From Pantoea agglomerans NBRC 102470 (GTDB lineage: Bacteria > Pseudomonadota > Gammaproteobacteria > Enterobacterales > Enterobacteriaceae): a DNA stretch of 64,000 bases. Shown here piece by piece: positions 19,387 through 30,636 of this stretch (the first letter of the stretch is position 1; each line of letters begins with the position of its first letter). The DNA is taken from positions 124,001-188,000 of the forward strand of contig NZ_BCZA01000005.1 in NCBI RefSeq assembly GCF_001598475.1, in the 5' to 3' direction. A model generated the notes under the pieces. The model did not search any database. It saw nothing but the letters and a program-made list of their open reading frames with translations, and was not told the origin of the DNA. The position numbers were made by a program, and so were the translations under genes.

Positions 19387-20604
19387 ATGACTTTTCAAAT
19401 TGATAAATCCGGAAAACTCGATAACGTCTGCTATGACATCCGTGGCCCGGTACTGAAAGAGGCTAAGCGCCTCGAAGAAGAAGGTAACAAAGTACTGAAG
19501 CTGAACATTGGCAATCCGGCGCCGTTTGGTTTTGAAGCACCGGATGAGATACTGGTCGATGTTATTCGTAACCTTCCCAGCTCTCAGGGCTATTGTGACT
19601 CCAAGGGTCTCTATTCCGCCCGTAAAGCGATCATGCAGCACTACCAGGCGCGCGACATGCGCGATGTCACCGTAGAAGATATCTACATTGGCAACGGTGT
19701 TTCAGAACTCATCGTGCAGGCGATGCAGGCGTTACTGAACAGCGGCGACGAAATGCTGGTGCCGGCCCCCGACTATCCGTTATGGACGGCTGCGGTTTCC
19801 CTCTCCAGCGGTAAAGCAGTGCACTATCTCTGTGACGAATCAGCAGGCTGGTTCCCTGACCTCGATGATATCCGCAGCAAGATAACGCCTCGTACCCGCG
19901 GCATCGTGATTATCAACCCGAATAACCCCACTGGCGCGGTCTACAGCAAAGAGCTGCTGTTAGAGGTGGTTGAAATTGCGCGTCAGCATAACCTGATTAT
20001 TTTCGCCGATGAGATCTACGACAAGATCCTCTATGACGATGCACAGCATCACTGCATCGCAGCGCTGGCACCCGATCTGCTGACTGTTACCTTTAATGGC
20101 CTTTCTAAAACCTATCGCGTTGCCGGTTTCCGTCAGGGCTGGATGGTACTGAACGGGCCAAAGAAACATGCTAAAGGCTATATAGAAGGACTGGAGATGC
20201 TCGCCTCGATGCGCCTGTGTGCCAACGTACCGGCGCAGCATGCGATTCAGACGGCGCTGGGCGGCTACCAGAGCATTAGCGAATTTATCATGCCGGGTGG
20301 TCGTCTCTACGAGCAGCGGCAGCGCGCCTGGGAGTTGATTAATGATATCCCAGGCGTCAGCTGTGTGAAGCCGCAGGGCGCGCTTTATATGTTCCCGAAA
20401 ATCGATGCCAAAAAATTCAACATTTTCGACGATCAGAAGATGGTGCTGGATTTTCTGTTACAGGAGAAGGTGCTGCTGGTTCAGGGCAGTGCCTTTAACT
20501 GGCCTTGGCCCGATCACCTGCGCATTGTTACGCTGCCTCGTGTGGATGATCTTGAGATGGCGATCAATAAATTTGGCCGCTTCCTGCAAGGCTATCGTCA
20601 ATAA
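19387..20604 (+). CDS. alaA: Glutamate-pyruvate aminotransferase AlaA
   Basis: AlaA is the main alanine-forming, PLP-dependent transaminase (glutamate + pyruvate). The 405-residue product equals E. coli AlaA in length and is nearly identical in blocks such as LKLNIGNPAPFGF, GNGVSELIVQAMQALL and IVIINPNNPTGAVYS, with the PLP lysine in NGLSKTYRVAGFRQGW. ATG 19387 gives MTFQIDKSGKLDNVCYD. A longer in-frame start at 19198 would add 63 residues foreign to the family and is rejected. It lies divergent from lrhA, as in E. coli. Confidence 0.96.
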   Translation: MTFQIDKSGKLDNVCYDIRGPVLKEAKRLEEEGNKVLKLNIGNPAPFGFEAPDEILVDVIRNLPSSQGYCDSKGLYSARKAIMQHYQARDMRDVTVEDIYIGNGVSELIVQAMQALLNSGDEMLVPAPDYPLWTAAVSLSSGKAVHYLCDESAGWFPDLDDIRSKITPRTRGIVIINPNNPTGAVYSKELLLEVVEIARQHNLIIFADEIYDKILYDDAQHHCIAALAPDLLTVTFNGLSKTYRVAGFRQGWMVLNGPKKHAKGYIEGLEMLASMRLCANVPAQHAIQTALGGYQSISEFIMPGGRLYEQRQRAWELINDIPGVSCVKPQGALYMFPKIDAKKFNIFDDQKMVLDFLLQEKVLLVQGSAFNWPWPDHLRIVTLPRVDDLEMAINKFGRFLQGYRQ

Positions 20605-20679
20605 TCGGGCCCGCGTATACTGACGCTATTTGGGGAGAGCCAGAGCCTGTCTCTCCCCCGCCAGCCAACAGGAACGCTC

Positions 20680-21279
20680 ATGACACAAAGCCACTTCTTT
20701 GCTCATCTCTCCCGTCTTAAGCTGATCAATCGCTGGCCGCTGATGCGCAATGTGCGCACCGAAAATGTCTCCGAACACAGTCTGCAGGTCGCTATGGTGG
20801 CGCATGCCCTGGCCGTGATCAAAAACCTTAAATTCAACGGGTCGCTTAATGCCGATCACATTGCCATGCTGGCGCTTTACCACGATGCCAGCGAAGTACT
20901 CACCGGCGATTTACCGACTCCGGTAAAATATTACAACGCGCAGATCGCCCACGAATATAAGAAAATCGAGAAGATTGCTCAGCAGAAGCTGATTGAGATG
21001 CTGCCTGAAGAGTTTCAGGCGATCTATCGCCCGCTGATCGATGAGCATCTGCACAGCGAAGAGGAGCAGGCGGTTGTGAAACAGGCGGATGCGCTCTGTG
21101 CATATGTAAAATGTCTTGAGGAGTTGTCTGCCGGGAACAACGAATTTTTACTGGCCAAAGCGCGGCTGGAAAAGACCCTGGCACTTCGGCGTTCACCGGA
21201 GATGGATTACTTCGTTGAGGTGTTTATTCCGAGCTTCAGCCTGTCACTGGATGAAATCTCGCAGGATACGCCACTCTAA
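20680..21279 (+). CDS. yfbR: 5'-deoxynucleotidase YfbR (HD domain)
   Basis: YfbR hydrolyses deoxyribonucleoside 5'-monophosphates (dNMP to deoxynucleoside + phosphate) in the cytoplasm and works in thymidylate and nucleotide salvage. The 199-residue length equals E. coli. The HD-domain metal ligands are visible at His33 (NVSEHSLQ) and His68-Asp69 ([11 protein letters not shown]), with a further Asp in [20 protein letters not shown] 20680 follows a 75-base gap from alaA; the two may be cotranscribed. Confidence 0.96.
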   Translation: MTQSHFFAHLSRLKLINRWPLMRNVRTENVSEHSLQVAMVAHALAVIKNLKFNGSLNADHIAMLALYHDASEVLTGDLPTPVKYYNAQIAHEYKKIEKIAQQKLIEMLPEEFQAIYRPLIDEHLHSEEEQAVVKQADALCAYVKCLEELSAGNNEFLLAKARLEKTLALRRSPEMDYFVEVFIPSFSLSLDEISQDTPL

Positions 21280-21302
21280 GCCCGGCGGTCTGGCCGCCGG
21301 GC
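21280..21302. terminator. Hairpin between convergent yfbR and hxpA
   Basis: A perfect 9-bp stem GCCCGGCGG/CCGCCGGGC with loop TCTGG begins right after the yfbR stop and ends 6 bases before the end of hxpA. The T tract is poor on both strands, so it may act with Rho or as a 3'-end stabiliser. Confidence 0.55.
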
Positions 21303-21308
21303 CAGCCC

Positions 21309-21968
21309 TTAAGCCTGCTGACGGAAGGTAAAGCTGCCGTCAGACTCGCGGGTTATCACCAGTGACGCCAGTGAGTCGAGCTGAAGCGCTACCTCATCCA
21401 GCCGGGGTGTCTCCGCCGGCGCATTGATGGCAATCACCGCACAGCCAGCATTCAGGCCGGATAAGATTCCGGCAGGTGCATCTTCTGCAACCACGCACGA
21501 TGTCGCCGCTAATCCCAGCTTCTCCGCGCCAAGCAGGTAGGGATCGGGCTCCGGTTTGCCCTTAGCCACCTGTTCAGCGGTAATAAACACGGCAGGCTTC
21601 GGTAAGCCTGCGGCTTTATGACGTGCATGTGCGACCGGCACTGAACCGGAAGTGACAATCGCCCAGGGAATCTGCAGTTCGTTCAGCCGGTTCAGCAACG
21701 CGTTGGCCCCTGGCAGCGCCTGCACACCGTCGGTGTCCGCCGCTTCAGCCTGCTCCAGCGCAACAAACTCCGCCTGAATAGCCTCTTCCGACTGGCCTGC
21801 CATGAAATGACGCAGAGAGGTGATCGCCTGTTTGCCATGAATGAAATCCAGGATCTCATCAGCCTCGATGCCATGACGGGCACCCCACTGGCTCCAGGCT
21901 CGTTCAACCGCTGGCAGTGAATCCACCAGCGTGCCGTCTAAATCAAATAGAAAACCTCTGTAGGTCAC
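21309..21968 (-). CDS. hxpA: HAD-family sugar phosphatase HxpA (YfbT)
   Basis: This cytoplasmic haloacid dehalogenase-type phosphatase, in E. coli active on sugar phosphates, has 219 residues. It shows the HAD motif I FDLDGTLVDSLP, motif II IVTSGS, motif III lysine in KGKPEPDPYLLGA and motif IV VVAEDAPAGILSG, with the small C1 cap between motifs I and II. Translation begins at GTG 21968-21966, preceded by GAGGAGTAGCGC. It is 13 bases downstream of yfbU and likely cotranscribed. Confidence 0.93.
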   Translation of the reverse strand: MTYRGFLFDLDGTLVDSLPAVERAWSQWGARHGIEADEILDFIHGKQAITSLRHFMAGQSEEAIQAEFVALEQAEAADTDGVQALPGANALLNRLNELQIPWAIVTSGSVPVAHARHKAAGLPKPAVFITAEQVAKGKPEPDPYLLGAEKLGLAATSCVVAEDAPAGILSGLNAGCAVIAINAPAETPRLDEVALQLDSLASLVITRESDGSFTFRQQA

Positions 21969-21981
21969 GCGCTACTCCTCA

Positions 21982-22476
21982 TCAGGCATTAATCACTTGC
22001 GCAATTTCTTTTGCACTTAAATGGTACTGGCGCGGACAAGTCTGCCACAAAGCTAACATCCGTTGATACTTTTCCCACATCGGGGTCTGCGCATTAAAAC
22101 CATGGGTGCCGGAATCGAAGTGGGTATAACGCCCTTCTGTATTGACCATAAAACGGACATAACCCAGCAGGCGCGCTTCCGTTGCCGCATCGAAGCCCAG
22201 AAAGGCCAGACGCCGCTCTTCAAGCTCACCTTTCTCTTTAAGGTTCGACCAGGAGACGTGGAGAGCGTGATGCATTTCCATAATGTCGATTACCGTCCGG
22301 CAGATCGCTTCGCTGAGTTCGCCAAACTCTTTGTCCAGCTCCCGCATCTGCAGCGCATAACCGCGTTCGATGATGGTCTGGTAACGACGAAAACGTTCCG
22401 CATTTTCCGGCTCAAGCATGGCCATCATTTTGTACTGATTAGTGAGAATCAAACGCTGCGCATGGGTCATTTCCAT
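21982..22476 (-). CDS. yfbU: YfbU family protein
   Basis: A 164-residue conserved enterobacterial protein with the same length as E. coli YfbU. It has [20 protein letters not shown] at the start and [15 protein letters not shown] near the end. Its biochemical role is not established. Two ATG codons are adjacent (22479 and 22476); the second has the better spacing from GGGAG and matches the family start. It lies upstream of hxpA in the same direction. Confidence 0.93.
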   Translation of the reverse strand: MEMTHAQRLILTNQYKMMAMLEPENAERFRRYQTIIERGYALQMRELDKEFGELSEAICRTVIDIMEMHHALHVSWSNLKEKGELEERRLAFLGFDAATEARLLGYVRFMVNTEGRYTHFDSGTHGFNAQTPMWEKYQRMLALWQTCPRQYHLSAKEIAQVINA

Positions 22477-22621
22477 CATTTACTCCCGGTCAGAGACCGC
22501 TCAGTTAATCGACAATGGAGAAATCATTGCACAGCGTTAGCGACACGGAAATCGCCGTATCACCATTCTTTGATTTGGCCGCAGGTTAGCGGTAAATATT
22601 TTACCGCCAGCCCGGGATAGG

Positions 22622-23074
22622 TCAGAGATCGTCGAGGAAAGTGCGGTCGAGTTGTTTGAACGCCCGCTTTAGCAGATCGGCCAGCGCCTGATAGGTCGGC
22701 TTGCCTTCTACTGGCGCTGTCGCCTGCCCCGCTTCTTCCAGCCGGGCACGAACTTCATGAAACCAGTTAAGCAGCGTCGGCGGCAGCGGCGTCACAGAAC
22801 GCTTTCCCAGCCACCATAATCCCTGCATCGGCAGGGTACAGGCAAACAGCGCGGTCGCCACGGCCGGGCCTAACTGACCGCCCATCGCGATCTGCCAGGT
22901 CAGCGTAAAAATCGCCAAAGGGGGCATAAAGCGAATAGCAAAACGCGTTGCCGATGAAACACGGTTTTCCGGGAACATGGGTGCCAGGCGCTTATCAGCC
23001 GGCCAGGTCTTCATATAGTGTTGGCCGCGCTGAAACATCCGAAACCAATTGGTACTGCCAGATTCATTCGCCAT
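22622..23074 (-). CDS. yfbV: UPF0208 membrane protein YfbV
   Basis: A 150-residue inner-membrane protein with two hydrophobic segments ([19 protein letters not shown] and [21 protein letters not shown]) and a soluble C-terminus ending [12 protein letters not shown]. The E. coli orthologue has been reported to counter MatP effects around the Ter macrodomain. TGAGGTGAGCC precedes ATG 23074. It is divergent from ackA. Confidence 0.93.
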   Translation of the reverse strand: MANESGSTNWFRMFQRGQHYMKTWPADKRLAPMFPENRVSSATRFAIRFMPPLAIFTLTWQIAMGGQLGPAVATALFACTLPMQGLWWLGKRSVTPLPPTLLNWFHEVRARLEEAGQATAPVEGKPTYQALADLLKRAFKQLDRTFLDDL

Positions 23075-23411
23075 GGCTCACCTCAACTAATGCTGTAAAA
23101 ATTAAAAAATAGTTATAACTACACAACTTTACGTGACATCCTTCAATTATTTTTGTCTTTAAAGGTGACTCCAGCTATTCTGACGCCGTTTTACCCCCTT
23201 TCCGGAAGCGGATTGCGCTTTTGGGAAGAGACCTGAGCCAGGTTCAGACGAGGCAATCTTCAAATTTTCGCGTAAGATTGCCGAAATTTTTTGCGGAAAT
23301 GCAGAATTCTGTCTACCGCATGATGTTTGTCATTAATCTACCAGCTTTCATGGGCTACGCTGTTAGTCTGATTGCGTTTTATTTAGCCACTCTCAAAAAA
23401 TAGGTACTTCC
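23075..23411 (+). promoter_or_regulatory. yfbV-ackA divergent upstream region and ackA leader
   Basis: The 337 bases hold the divergent promoters for yfbV and ackA. The last ~120 bases before ackA, including GCATGATG, TCATTAATC and ATAGGTACTTCC, resemble the E. coli ackA leader as I remember it, which would mean a conserved 5' UTR. A 60-codon frame at 23221-23403 ends 8 bases before ackA but lacks a good ribosome-binding site and is not called a gene. No other motif is convincing. Confidence 0.45.
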
Positions 23412-24614
23412 ATGTCGAGTAAGTTAGTTCTGGTTCTGAACTGTGGCAGCTCTTCCCTTAAGTTTGCCATCCTCAACCCTGCCAGCGGTGAAGAATTCCT
23501 GTCTGGCCTGGCGGAATGTTTCCACCTTCCTGAAGCCCGCATCAAATGGAAGCTGGAAGGCGAAAAACAGGAAGCGCCTCTGGGTGCTGGCGCAGCGCAT
23601 AGTGAAGCGCTGAACTTTATCGTTAAAACCATTCTGGCACAAAAACCTGAGCTTTCGGCACAAATTGCTGCAATCGGCCATCGTATCGTTCATGGCGGCG
23701 AGAAGCTGACTCAGTCAGTCATCATCACTGAAGAAGTGGTACAGGGCATCAAAGACGCCTCTTCTTTTGCACCGCTGCACAATCCGGCTCATCTGATCGG
23801 TATTGATGAAGCGATGAAAAACTTCCCTCACCTGTCAGATAAGAATGTCGCGGTATTTGACACCGCTTTCCATCAGACAATGCCGGAAGAGTCTTATCTC
23901 TATGCGCTGCCGTACAAATTGTATAAAGAACATGGCGTTCGTCGCTATGGCGCGCATGGCACCAGCCACTTCTATGTGACCCACGAAGCGGCCAAAATGC
24001 TCAACAAGCCGCTTGAGTCACTGAATATTATTACCTGCCACCTCGGTAACGGCGGTTCTGTCTCTGCCATTCGCAACGGCGAGTGTGTGGACACCTCAAT
24101 GGGCCTGACCCCACTGGAAGGCCTGGTGATGGGTACCCGCAGTGGCGACATCGACCCGGCAATTATCTTCTTCCTGCACGATACGCTGGGTATGAGCGTC
24201 GATGCCATCAATAAACTGCTGACCAAAGAGTCTGGCCTGTTAGGTCTGACTGAAGTCACCAGCGACTGCCGCTACGTGGAAGATAACTACACCACCAAAG
24301 AAGATGCGAAGCGCGCAATGGATGTCTTCTGTCATCGCCTGGCGAAATATATCGGCAGCTACACTGCGCTGATGGATGGTCGCCTGGACGCCGTGGTATT
24401 TACTGGCGGCATCGGTGAAAACGCCGCGATGGTTCGTGAACTCTCACTGAAAAAACTGGCGCTGCTGGGCTTTGACGTCGATCACGATCGCAACCTGGCG
24501 GCCCGTTTCGGCAAGTCTGGTTACATCAATAAAGAAGGCACCCGCCCGGCGCTGGTGATCCCGACCAACGAAGAGCTGGTCATCGCCCAGGACGCCGCGC
24601 GTCTGACTGCGTAA
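23412..24614 (+). CDS. ackA: Acetate kinase AckA
   Basis: AckA interconverts acetyl phosphate + ADP and acetate + ATP, the second step of acetate overflow. The 400-residue length equals E. coli. ASKHA-fold motifs are visible: [14 protein letters not shown] (phosphate 1), [33 protein letters not shown] and [12 protein letters not shown] 23412 is preceded by AGGTACTTCC. It lies upstream of pta with an attenuator-like hairpin between. Confidence 0.98.
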   Translation: MSSKLVLVLNCGSSSLKFAILNPASGEEFLSGLAECFHLPEARIKWKLEGEKQEAPLGAGAAHSEALNFIVKTILAQKPELSAQIAAIGHRIVHGGEKLTQSVIITEEVVQGIKDASSFAPLHNPAHLIGIDEAMKNFPHLSDKNVAVFDTAFHQTMPEESYLYALPYKLYKEHGVRRYGAHGTSHFYVTHEAAKMLNKPLESLNIITCHLGNGGSVSAIRNGECVDTSMGLTPLEGLVMGTRSGDIDPAIIFFLHDTLGMSVDAINKLLTKESGLLGLTEVTSDCRYVEDNYTTKEDAKRAMDVFCHRLAKYIGSYTALMDGRLDAVVFTGGIGENAAMVRELSLKKLALLGFDVDHDRNLAARFGKSGYINKEGTRPALVIPTNEELVIAQDAARLTA

Positions 24615-24622
24615 ACACTTCT

Positions 24623-24654
24623 CTCCGTCAGCTCAGGCTGACGGAGTTGTTTTT
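24623..24654 (+). terminator. Hairpin terminator/attenuator between ackA and pta
   Basis: A perfect 10-bp stem CTCCGTCAGC/GCTGACGGAG with loop TCAG is followed by TTGTTTTT. It likely ends part of the ackA transcripts; pta begins 31 bases further on, so read-through or a separate promoter is expected. Confidence 0.8.
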
Positions 24655-24684
24655 GACACCCTGCCATTACTGAGAGGTTCAAAC

Positions 24685-26832
24685 GTGTCACGTACAATTA
24701 TGCTCATTCCGACCGGCACCAGCGTCGGCCTGACCAGCGTCAGCCTCGGCGTTATCCGCGCCATGGAACGCAAAGGCGTTCGACTTAGCGTCTTTAAGCC
24801 GATTGCTCAGCCGCGTACCGGCGGCGATACGCCGGATCAAACCACCACTATTATCCGTAAGAACTCTTCGATTCCTGCCGCTGAACCGCTGCAGATGTCA
24901 CGTGTTGAATCACTGCTGGGATCGAACCAGCAGGATGTGCTGATGGAAGAGATCATCTCCCGTTACCATGCCAACACGCAGAATGCGGAAGTGGTGCTGG
25001 TTGAAGGTCTGGTCCCTACCCGTAAGCATCAGTTCGCCAACGCGCTGAACTATGAAATCGCGAAAACCCTGAATGCGGAAATCGTCTTCGTGATGGCGCT
25101 GGGCAATGACTCTCCGGCACAGCTGAAAGAGCGCATTGAACTGACGCAGAGCAGCTTCGGCGGTCAGAAGAATAAAAATATCACTGGCGTGATCATCAAT
25201 AAACTCAACGCGCCGGTCGATGATCAGGGGCGTACCCGCCCTGACCTGTCAGAAATTTTTGATGACTCGTCAAAAGCCAGCATCGCCAATATCGATCCTA
25301 AGCAGCTGTTCTCAGACAGCCCGCTGCCGGTGCTGGGCTGCGTGCCGTGGAGCTTTGATCTGATCGCCACCCGCGCAATCGATATGTGCCGCCACCTGGA
25401 TGCGCGCATCATCAACGAAGGTGAGATTCAGACCCGCCGGGTTAAATCGGTCACCTTCTGCGCCCGTAGTATCCCGCACATGCTGGAGCATTTCCGTCCA
25501 GGCTCACTGCTGGTGACTTCCGCAGACCGCCCGGATGTATTGGTCGCCGCCTGTCTGGCCGCCATGAACGGCATTGAGATTGGCGCTATCCTGCTGACCG
25601 GTAACTACGAGATTGACGATCGCATCGCGCGCCTCTGTGACCGTGCCTTCCAGACCGGCCTGCCGGTGTTCATGGTGAAAACCAATACCTGGCAGACCTC
25701 TCTGAGCCTGCAGAGCTTTAATCTTGAAGTGCCCGCTGACGATACGCAGCGCATCGAGAAAGTGCAGGAATATGTTGCCAGCTACATTAATGCTGACTGG
25801 ATTGAGTCACTGACCGCCACGTCAGAGCGCAGCCGTCGCCTGTCGCCACCGGCCTTCCGCTATCAGCTGACTGAGCTGGCGCGTAAAGCGGGCAAACGCG
25901 TCGTGCTGCCAGAGGGTGACGAGCCGCGTACGGTTAAAGCGGCCGCTATCTGTGCTGAACGCGGTATCGCCACCTGCGTACTGTTAGGCAACCCGGATGA
26001 GATTCAGCGTGTTGCTGCGGCTCAGGGTGTCGAACTGGGCAAAGGGGTTGAGATTGTTGATCCGGAACAGGTGCGTGAAAACTACGTGCCGCGTCTGGTT
26101 GAGCTGCGTAAGAGCAAAGGGATGACCGAAGTGGTCGCCCAGGAACAACTGGAAGATAACGTGGTGCTGGGCACCATGATGCTGGAGAGCGGCGAAGTAG
26201 ATGGCCTGGTTTCAGGTGCGGTTCACACCACCGCCAACACCATTCGTCCGCCTCTGCAGCTGATCAAAACTGCGCCTAACAGCTCACTGGTTTCATCGGT
26301 GTTCTTTATGCTGCTGCCGGAGCAGGTGCTGGTTTACGGTGACTGCGCGATTAACCCGGATCCCACCGCTGAGCAACTGGCTGAAATCGCTATTCAGTCA
26401 GCCGACTCTGCTAAAGCCTTTGGTATCGATCCACGTGTTGCGATGATCTCCTACTCTACCGGCACGTCAGGTGCAGGCAGCGACGTTGAAAAAGTGCGTG
26501 AAGCAACGCGTATCGCGCAGGAAAAACGTCCTGATCTGGTCATTGATGGTCCGCTGCAGTATGACGCCGCGATTATGGAAGATGTGGCGAAGTCGAAAGC
26601 GCCAGATTCACAGGTTGCCGGTCGCGCCACCGTCTTTATCTTCCCGGATCTGAACACCGGTAACACCACGTATAAAGCGGTACAGCGTTCAGCCGATCTG
26701 ATCTCAATCGGGCCGATGCTGCAGGGTATGCGTAAGCCGGTTAACGACCTGTCGCGCGGTGCGCTGGTTGATGACATCGTCTATACCATCGCCTTAACCG
26801 CTATTCAGTCTCAGCAGGCTGAACAAGGCTAA
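24685..26832 (+). CDS. pta: Phosphate acetyltransferase Pta
   Basis: Pta interconverts acetyl-CoA + Pi and acetyl phosphate + CoA. The 715-residue protein (E. coli 714) is the long class II form: an N-terminal P-loop-like DRTGG region ([26 protein letters not shown]), a middle regulatory domain and a C-terminal catalytic domain with [21 protein letters not shown] and [20 protein letters not shown]. The start is GTG 24685, as in E. coli, with GAGGTTCAAAC upstream. Confidence 0.98.
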   Translation: MSRTIMLIPTGTSVGLTSVSLGVIRAMERKGVRLSVFKPIAQPRTGGDTPDQTTTIIRKNSSIPAAEPLQMSRVESLLGSNQQDVLMEEIISRYHANTQNAEVVLVEGLVPTRKHQFANALNYEIAKTLNAEIVFVMALGNDSPAQLKERIELTQSSFGGQKNKNITGVIINKLNAPVDDQGRTRPDLSEIFDDSSKASIANIDPKQLFSDSPLPVLGCVPWSFDLIATRAIDMCRHLDARIINEGEIQTRRVKSVTFCARSIPHMLEHFRPGSLLVTSADRPDVLVAACLAAMNGIEIGAILLTGNYEIDDRIARLCDRAFQTGLPVFMVKTNTWQTSLSLQSFNLEVPADDTQRIEKVQEYVASYINADWIESLTATSERSRRLSPPAFRYQLTELARKAGKRVVLPEGDEPRTVKAAAICAERGIATCVLLGNPDEIQRVAAAQGVELGKGVEIVDPEQVRENYVPRLVELRKSKGMTEVVAQEQLEDNVVLGTMMLESGEVDGLVSGAVHTTANTIRPPLQLIKTAPNSSLVSSVFFMLLPEQVLVYGDCAINPDPTAEQLAEIAIQSADSAKAFGIDPRVAMISYSTGTSGAGSDVEKVREATRIAQEKRPDLVIDGPLQYDAAIMEDVAKSKAPDSQVAGRATVFIFPDLNTGNTTYKAVQRSADLISIGPMLQGMRKPVNDLSRGALVDDIVYTIALTAIQSQQAEQG

Positions 26833-26850
26833 GCGTCAGGTAAGAACGCA

Positions 26851-26880
26851 AAAGGCATGCCCCAGGGCATGCCTTTTTTT
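26851..26880 (+). terminator. Terminator after pta
   Basis: The stem AAAGGCATGCCC/GGGCATGCCTTT with a two-base CA spacer is followed by a T run. It starts 18 bases after the pta stop. Confidence 0.92.
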
Positions 26881-26941
26881 CGCCGGTAACAGAGCCGGAG
26901 GCTTTAATGCGGATCGCTGAGACGCGTTAAAGCGCCCGTTT

Positions 26942-27466
26942 TCAGGCCCGGTTATCGCCGTTGCGGCTCATCCACAGAGAGAGCGCTTTAAGCGAATCGT
27001 CAGTGAACTCATCACAACGTGCGGTGATCTCATCGGGCGTCATCCAGATAATCTCATCGACTTCCGATTCCTGCATGGCGAATGGCCCGTGTGACACACA
27101 ACTGAACAGTCCGCCCCAGACGCGACAGTGCTGATCTTCGAAGTAGAATTTGCCATGCTCAGCAAACGGCACCGCGGCAATCCCTAACTCCTCTTCCGCT
27201 TCACGTCGCGCAGACTCCAGCATATCTTCACCGCTCTGCACCACGCCGCCTGCGGTTGCGTCCAGTTTGCCCGGCATAAAATCTTTTATCTCAGTGCGAC
27301 GCTGCACCAGAATCTTGCCCATACCGTCATGAACCACAATATAGGTAGCGCGGTGACGCAGGCACTCAGCGCGCATCTGCGCACGTGTTGCCTGAGCAAC
27401 AACTTCATTCTCTTCGTTTACGATATCGACCCACTCGATGCCGTCACCCGCAGTTTGATCCACCAT
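26942..27466 (-). CDS. yfcD: Nudix hydrolase YfcD
   Basis: A 174-residue Nudix-family protein close to E. coli YfcD (180). The Nudix box is visible around residues 68-90: [23 protein letters not shown]. The C-terminus ends in the YfcD-type [13 protein letters not shown]. The substrate is not known; relatives include isopentenyl-diphosphate isomerase-like and nucleotide-sugar hydrolases. ATG 27466 (MVDQTAGDG) was chosen because AAAGGG lies about 6 bases upstream; a start at 27514 would add 16 residues absent from the family. Confidence 0.9.
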   Translation of the reverse strand: MVDQTAGDGIEWVDIVNEENEVVAQATRAQMRAECLRHRATYIVVHDGMGKILVQRRTEIKDFMPGKLDATAGGVVQSGEDMLESARREAEEELGIAAVPFAEHGKFYFEDQHCRVWGGLFSCVSHGPFAMQESEVDEIIWMTPDEITARCDEFTDDSLKALSLWMSRNGDNRA

Positions 27467-27574
27467 CCGTAACCCTTTCCTGTTTGGCGTACACTTGGGT
27501 ACGCAGTTTGCCACGTCTTTATTTTTATGTGGCGTAAGGTAATCACTTCCGGCAGCCTGAGCAAGCCCTGGCTG

Positions 27575-28219
<645 letters not shown>

Positions 28220-28398
28220 TTACCTCAATTGGCTGTCAGGGTTGCATCATGTTTACCGATTTTTATTTGGGAAGGCAACGCTGAGCTGATCCGATCTCTG
28301 CCTCCGGAATAAGAAAGCGCGACGCGACTCACGATAGAGTGGCTCGACTCTTCTATGCTGAAAGGTGCAAATAACAAAAACATCAAGGGAGCCGCAAC

Positions 28399-29295
28399 AT
28401 GCACATTCTTATTACCGGTGGCACGGGACTGATTGGCCGTCACCTGATTCCGCGCCTGCAACAGCTGGGGCATCAGATCAGTGTGGTGACGCGTGACGTG
28501 GTCAGCGCGCGTGAAAAACTGGGCGAAGAGGTCGCGCTCTGGTCAGGGCTGGCGCAACAGTCGAACCTGGATACGATCGATGCGGTCATTAATCTGGCGG
28601 GAGAACCTATTGCCGACAAACGCTGGACGGAGCCGCATAAACAGCAGCTGTGTGAAAGCCGCTGGCAGATAACCGAGCAGATTGTCTCACTGATCAACGC
28701 CAGCGCCACGCCACCGTCCGTGTTGATCTCAGGTTCGGCAACCGGCTTTTATGGCAACACCGGCGATCTGGTGCTGACTGAAGAGGATCAGGGTCAGGAT
28801 GAGTTTACTCATCAGCTCTGCGCCCGCTGGGAGCAGCTGGCGCTCGCGGCTGAAAGCGAACGCACCCGCGTCTGCCTGCTGCGAACCGGCGTGGTGCTGG
28901 CGTCTGAGGGCGGCGCACTCAGCAAAATGAAGCTGCCCTTTAAACTCGGCATCGGCGGGCCGATTGGCAGTGGTAAACAGTACATGCCGTGGATTCACAT
29001 TGATGACATGCTAAACGCCATTATCTGGCTGCTGGAGCATGACGATCTGCGGGGTCCGTTCAATATGGTCGCTCCCTACGCGGTGCGTAACGAGCAGTTT
29101 GCCGCTACCCTGGGCCAGGTTATGCATCGTCCGGCCTTTATGCGCACGCCTGCCAGCGCCATTAAACTGATGATGGGCGAATCGTCGGTACTGGTGCTGG
29201 GAGGACAGCATGTGCTGCCAAAGCGGCTGGAGGCCTCAGGCTTTGGCTTCCGCTGGTACGATTTGCAGGAAGCGTTGCAGGATGTCGCAGGATAA
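28399..29295 (+). CDS. yfcH: Epimerase-like NAD(P)-binding protein YfcH
   Basis: A 298-residue atypical short-chain dehydrogenase of the YfcH/SDR39U1 epimerase-like family. It has the N-terminal nucleotide-binding motif [37 protein letters not shown] (active-site region with the Tyr) and [12 protein letters not shown], followed by the C-terminal DUF1731-type domain. The natural substrate is unknown. ATG 28399 follows AAGGGAGCCGCAAC. It converges on dalT. Confidence 0.93.
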   Translation: MHILITGGTGLIGRHLIPRLQQLGHQISVVTRDVVSAREKLGEEVALWSGLAQQSNLDTIDAVINLAGEPIADKRWTEPHKQQLCESRWQITEQIVSLINASATPPSVLISGSATGFYGNTGDLVLTEEDQGQDEFTHQLCARWEQLALAAESERTRVCLLRTGVVLASEGGALSKMKLPFKLGIGGPIGSGKQYMPWIHIDDMLNAIIWLLEHDDLRGPFNMVAPYAVRNEQFAATLGQVMHRPAFMRTPASAIKLMMGESSVLVLGGQHVLPKRLEASGFGFRWYDLQEALQDVAG

Positions 29296-29325
29296 ACATA
29301 CGGCGGCCCTGGGCCGCCGTATGTT
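29295..29325. terminator. Near-perfect 31-bp palindrome between yfcH and dalT
   Basis: Two 15-base arms (AACATACGGCGGCCC and its exact reverse complement) are separated by one T. As RNA this makes a very stable hairpin ending in TTTCG on the plus strand and in TTTATCC on the minus strand. It sits between the ends of yfcH (29295) and dalT (29329) and probably terminates both. Confidence 0.8.
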
Positions 29326-29328
29326 TCG

Positions 29329-30609
29329 TTAGTTACGCTGCTCTGCTACACGCGACTTCACTACCTTCTCTTCACGCGTATGCCCCGGTTGTGGCACACG
29401 AATTATAAAGGTCAGCACGCCAGCGAACACGTATAGCCCGGTATAGGCCCATACCACACCGACTATGTCGAAGAACGGCAGCATGACTGAGGCGATAGCC
29501 GGTGCCACAAAGTTACTGAGTCCTGCGGAGAGGTTGTAAATAGAGACCGCAGCGCCTTTGTGATGCGGTTCCAGCGTGGGAAATACAGCGGTCATCGGTA
29601 CAAACGCGGCGACAAAAATGCCCAGCATTACCGCAGGGATTAATGCGACCCAGAAGTTATGACCCGCATACAGCGGCAGATAATAAAAGGTCAGACTGGA
29701 GATGGCCATCCCCAGGCAACCAAACCAGCGCACCTGACGGATCCAGCCCAGCTTCTCTCCCGTGAGGCCCCAGAAGATATTCGTAAATATAGTGACAAAG
29801 AAGAACACCGCCCAGATTTGTAGCCATTCAGAGATGGTAAAGCCGAGACGATCGACAAACAGCAGTGGCATGATAATGGCGAAACCAAACAGCGACAGCG
29901 TGTTGATGATGCGAATCAGGCAGGCATAAAACACATTCTGATTGGTGAACAGGATGGTCACGGCACGCGCCATCTCTGTCATCTTGTCACGCATCGGCAA
30001 ATTCACACGAGAGCGATCCACCGGTACCTTGCGCAGGCTGAAGTATGCGAGGATCCCACCACTGGCCACCCAGATAATAGCCAGCCACAGCGTCCCCGTT
30101 TCCCCCAGCATCGGAATGGTGAGACTTGGCAGATAGCTGCCAATCACCCCGATGCCGACAGAATACATCGCCCAGAACCAGCCGGTCGCCGCCGCCAGTT
30201 TTTCGCGCGGTAAGACCTGCACCAGCATCATCATGAAAGAGTAGATAAACAGCGGATAAGCCAGCCCGCGAATGCCGTAGAACAGCACCATCAGCGGATA
30301 GTTGCGCAGGCCAAGCCCCAGCGACATAAACAGCGTATGCATCACGATCCATAACACAAAGCCAATCATCATCGCGCGCTGCGGTGTGATCAACTCGGCT
30401 ACCACGCCAGATGCCCAGGCCGCCAGGGCTGCCGCTAAGCCATAGAAGGTGAATACGACTGCAGACTGCGCGGGCGTAAAGCCCATATCGGTGATATGGC
30501 GCGACAGAAACGCCATTTCAAAGCCATCACCCGCCATAAAGATTGCGATAGCGAGGAAACCCCAGAACATCTTTTTCGGTAAGCCAAACCAGTATTCGTT
30601 CGATTGCAT
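29329..30609 (-). CDS. dalT: D-arabitol transporter DalT (MFS, RbtT/DalT type)
   Basis: A 426-residue major facilitator with about 12 hydrophobic segments, of the RbtT/DalT pentitol-proton symport type: FGLPKKMFWGFLAIAIFMAGDG at the start, the loop 2-3 region ITPQRAMMIGF, and a late VPMTAVFPTLEPHHKGAAV segment. It should import D-arabitol across the inner membrane. Start: GTG 30612 and ATG 30609 are adjacent; AGAAGG is 8 bases from the ATG, so the ATG is preferred. It is the last gene of dalDKT, 27 bases after dalK. Substrate is inferred from the operon; ribitol is the main alternative. Confidence 0.82.
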   Translation of the reverse strand: MQSNEYWFGLPKKMFWGFLAIAIFMAGDGFEMAFLSRHITDMGFTPAQSAVVFTFYGLAAALAAWASGVVAELITPQRAMMIGFVLWIVMHTLFMSLGLGLRNYPLMVLFYGIRGLAYPLFIYSFMMMLVQVLPREKLAAATGWFWAMYSVGIGVIGSYLPSLTIPMLGETGTLWLAIIWVASGGILAYFSLRKVPVDRSRVNLPMRDKMTEMARAVTILFTNQNVFYACLIRIINTLSLFGFAIIMPLLFVDRLGFTISEWLQIWAVFFFVTIFTNIFWGLTGEKLGWIRQVRWFGCLGMAISSLTFYYLPLYAGHNFWVALIPAVMLGIFVAAFVPMTAVFPTLEPHHKGAAVSIYNLSAGLSNFVAPAIASVMLPFFDIVGVVWAYTGLYVFAGVLTFIIRVPQPGHTREEKVVKSRVAEQRN

Positions 30610-30636
30610 CACAATTACCTTCTGTCTGGTTAGTCG

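Noticed and set aside
23221..23403. 60-codon frame ending just before ackA with a hydrophobic C-terminus
   Set aside because: No clear ribosome-binding site at its start, and the bases look like a noncoding leader. Kept only as part of the ackA leader description.
28225..28473. 82-codon minus-strand frame upstream of yfcF
   Set aside because: It overlaps the start of yfcH on the other strand and has no family resemblance.
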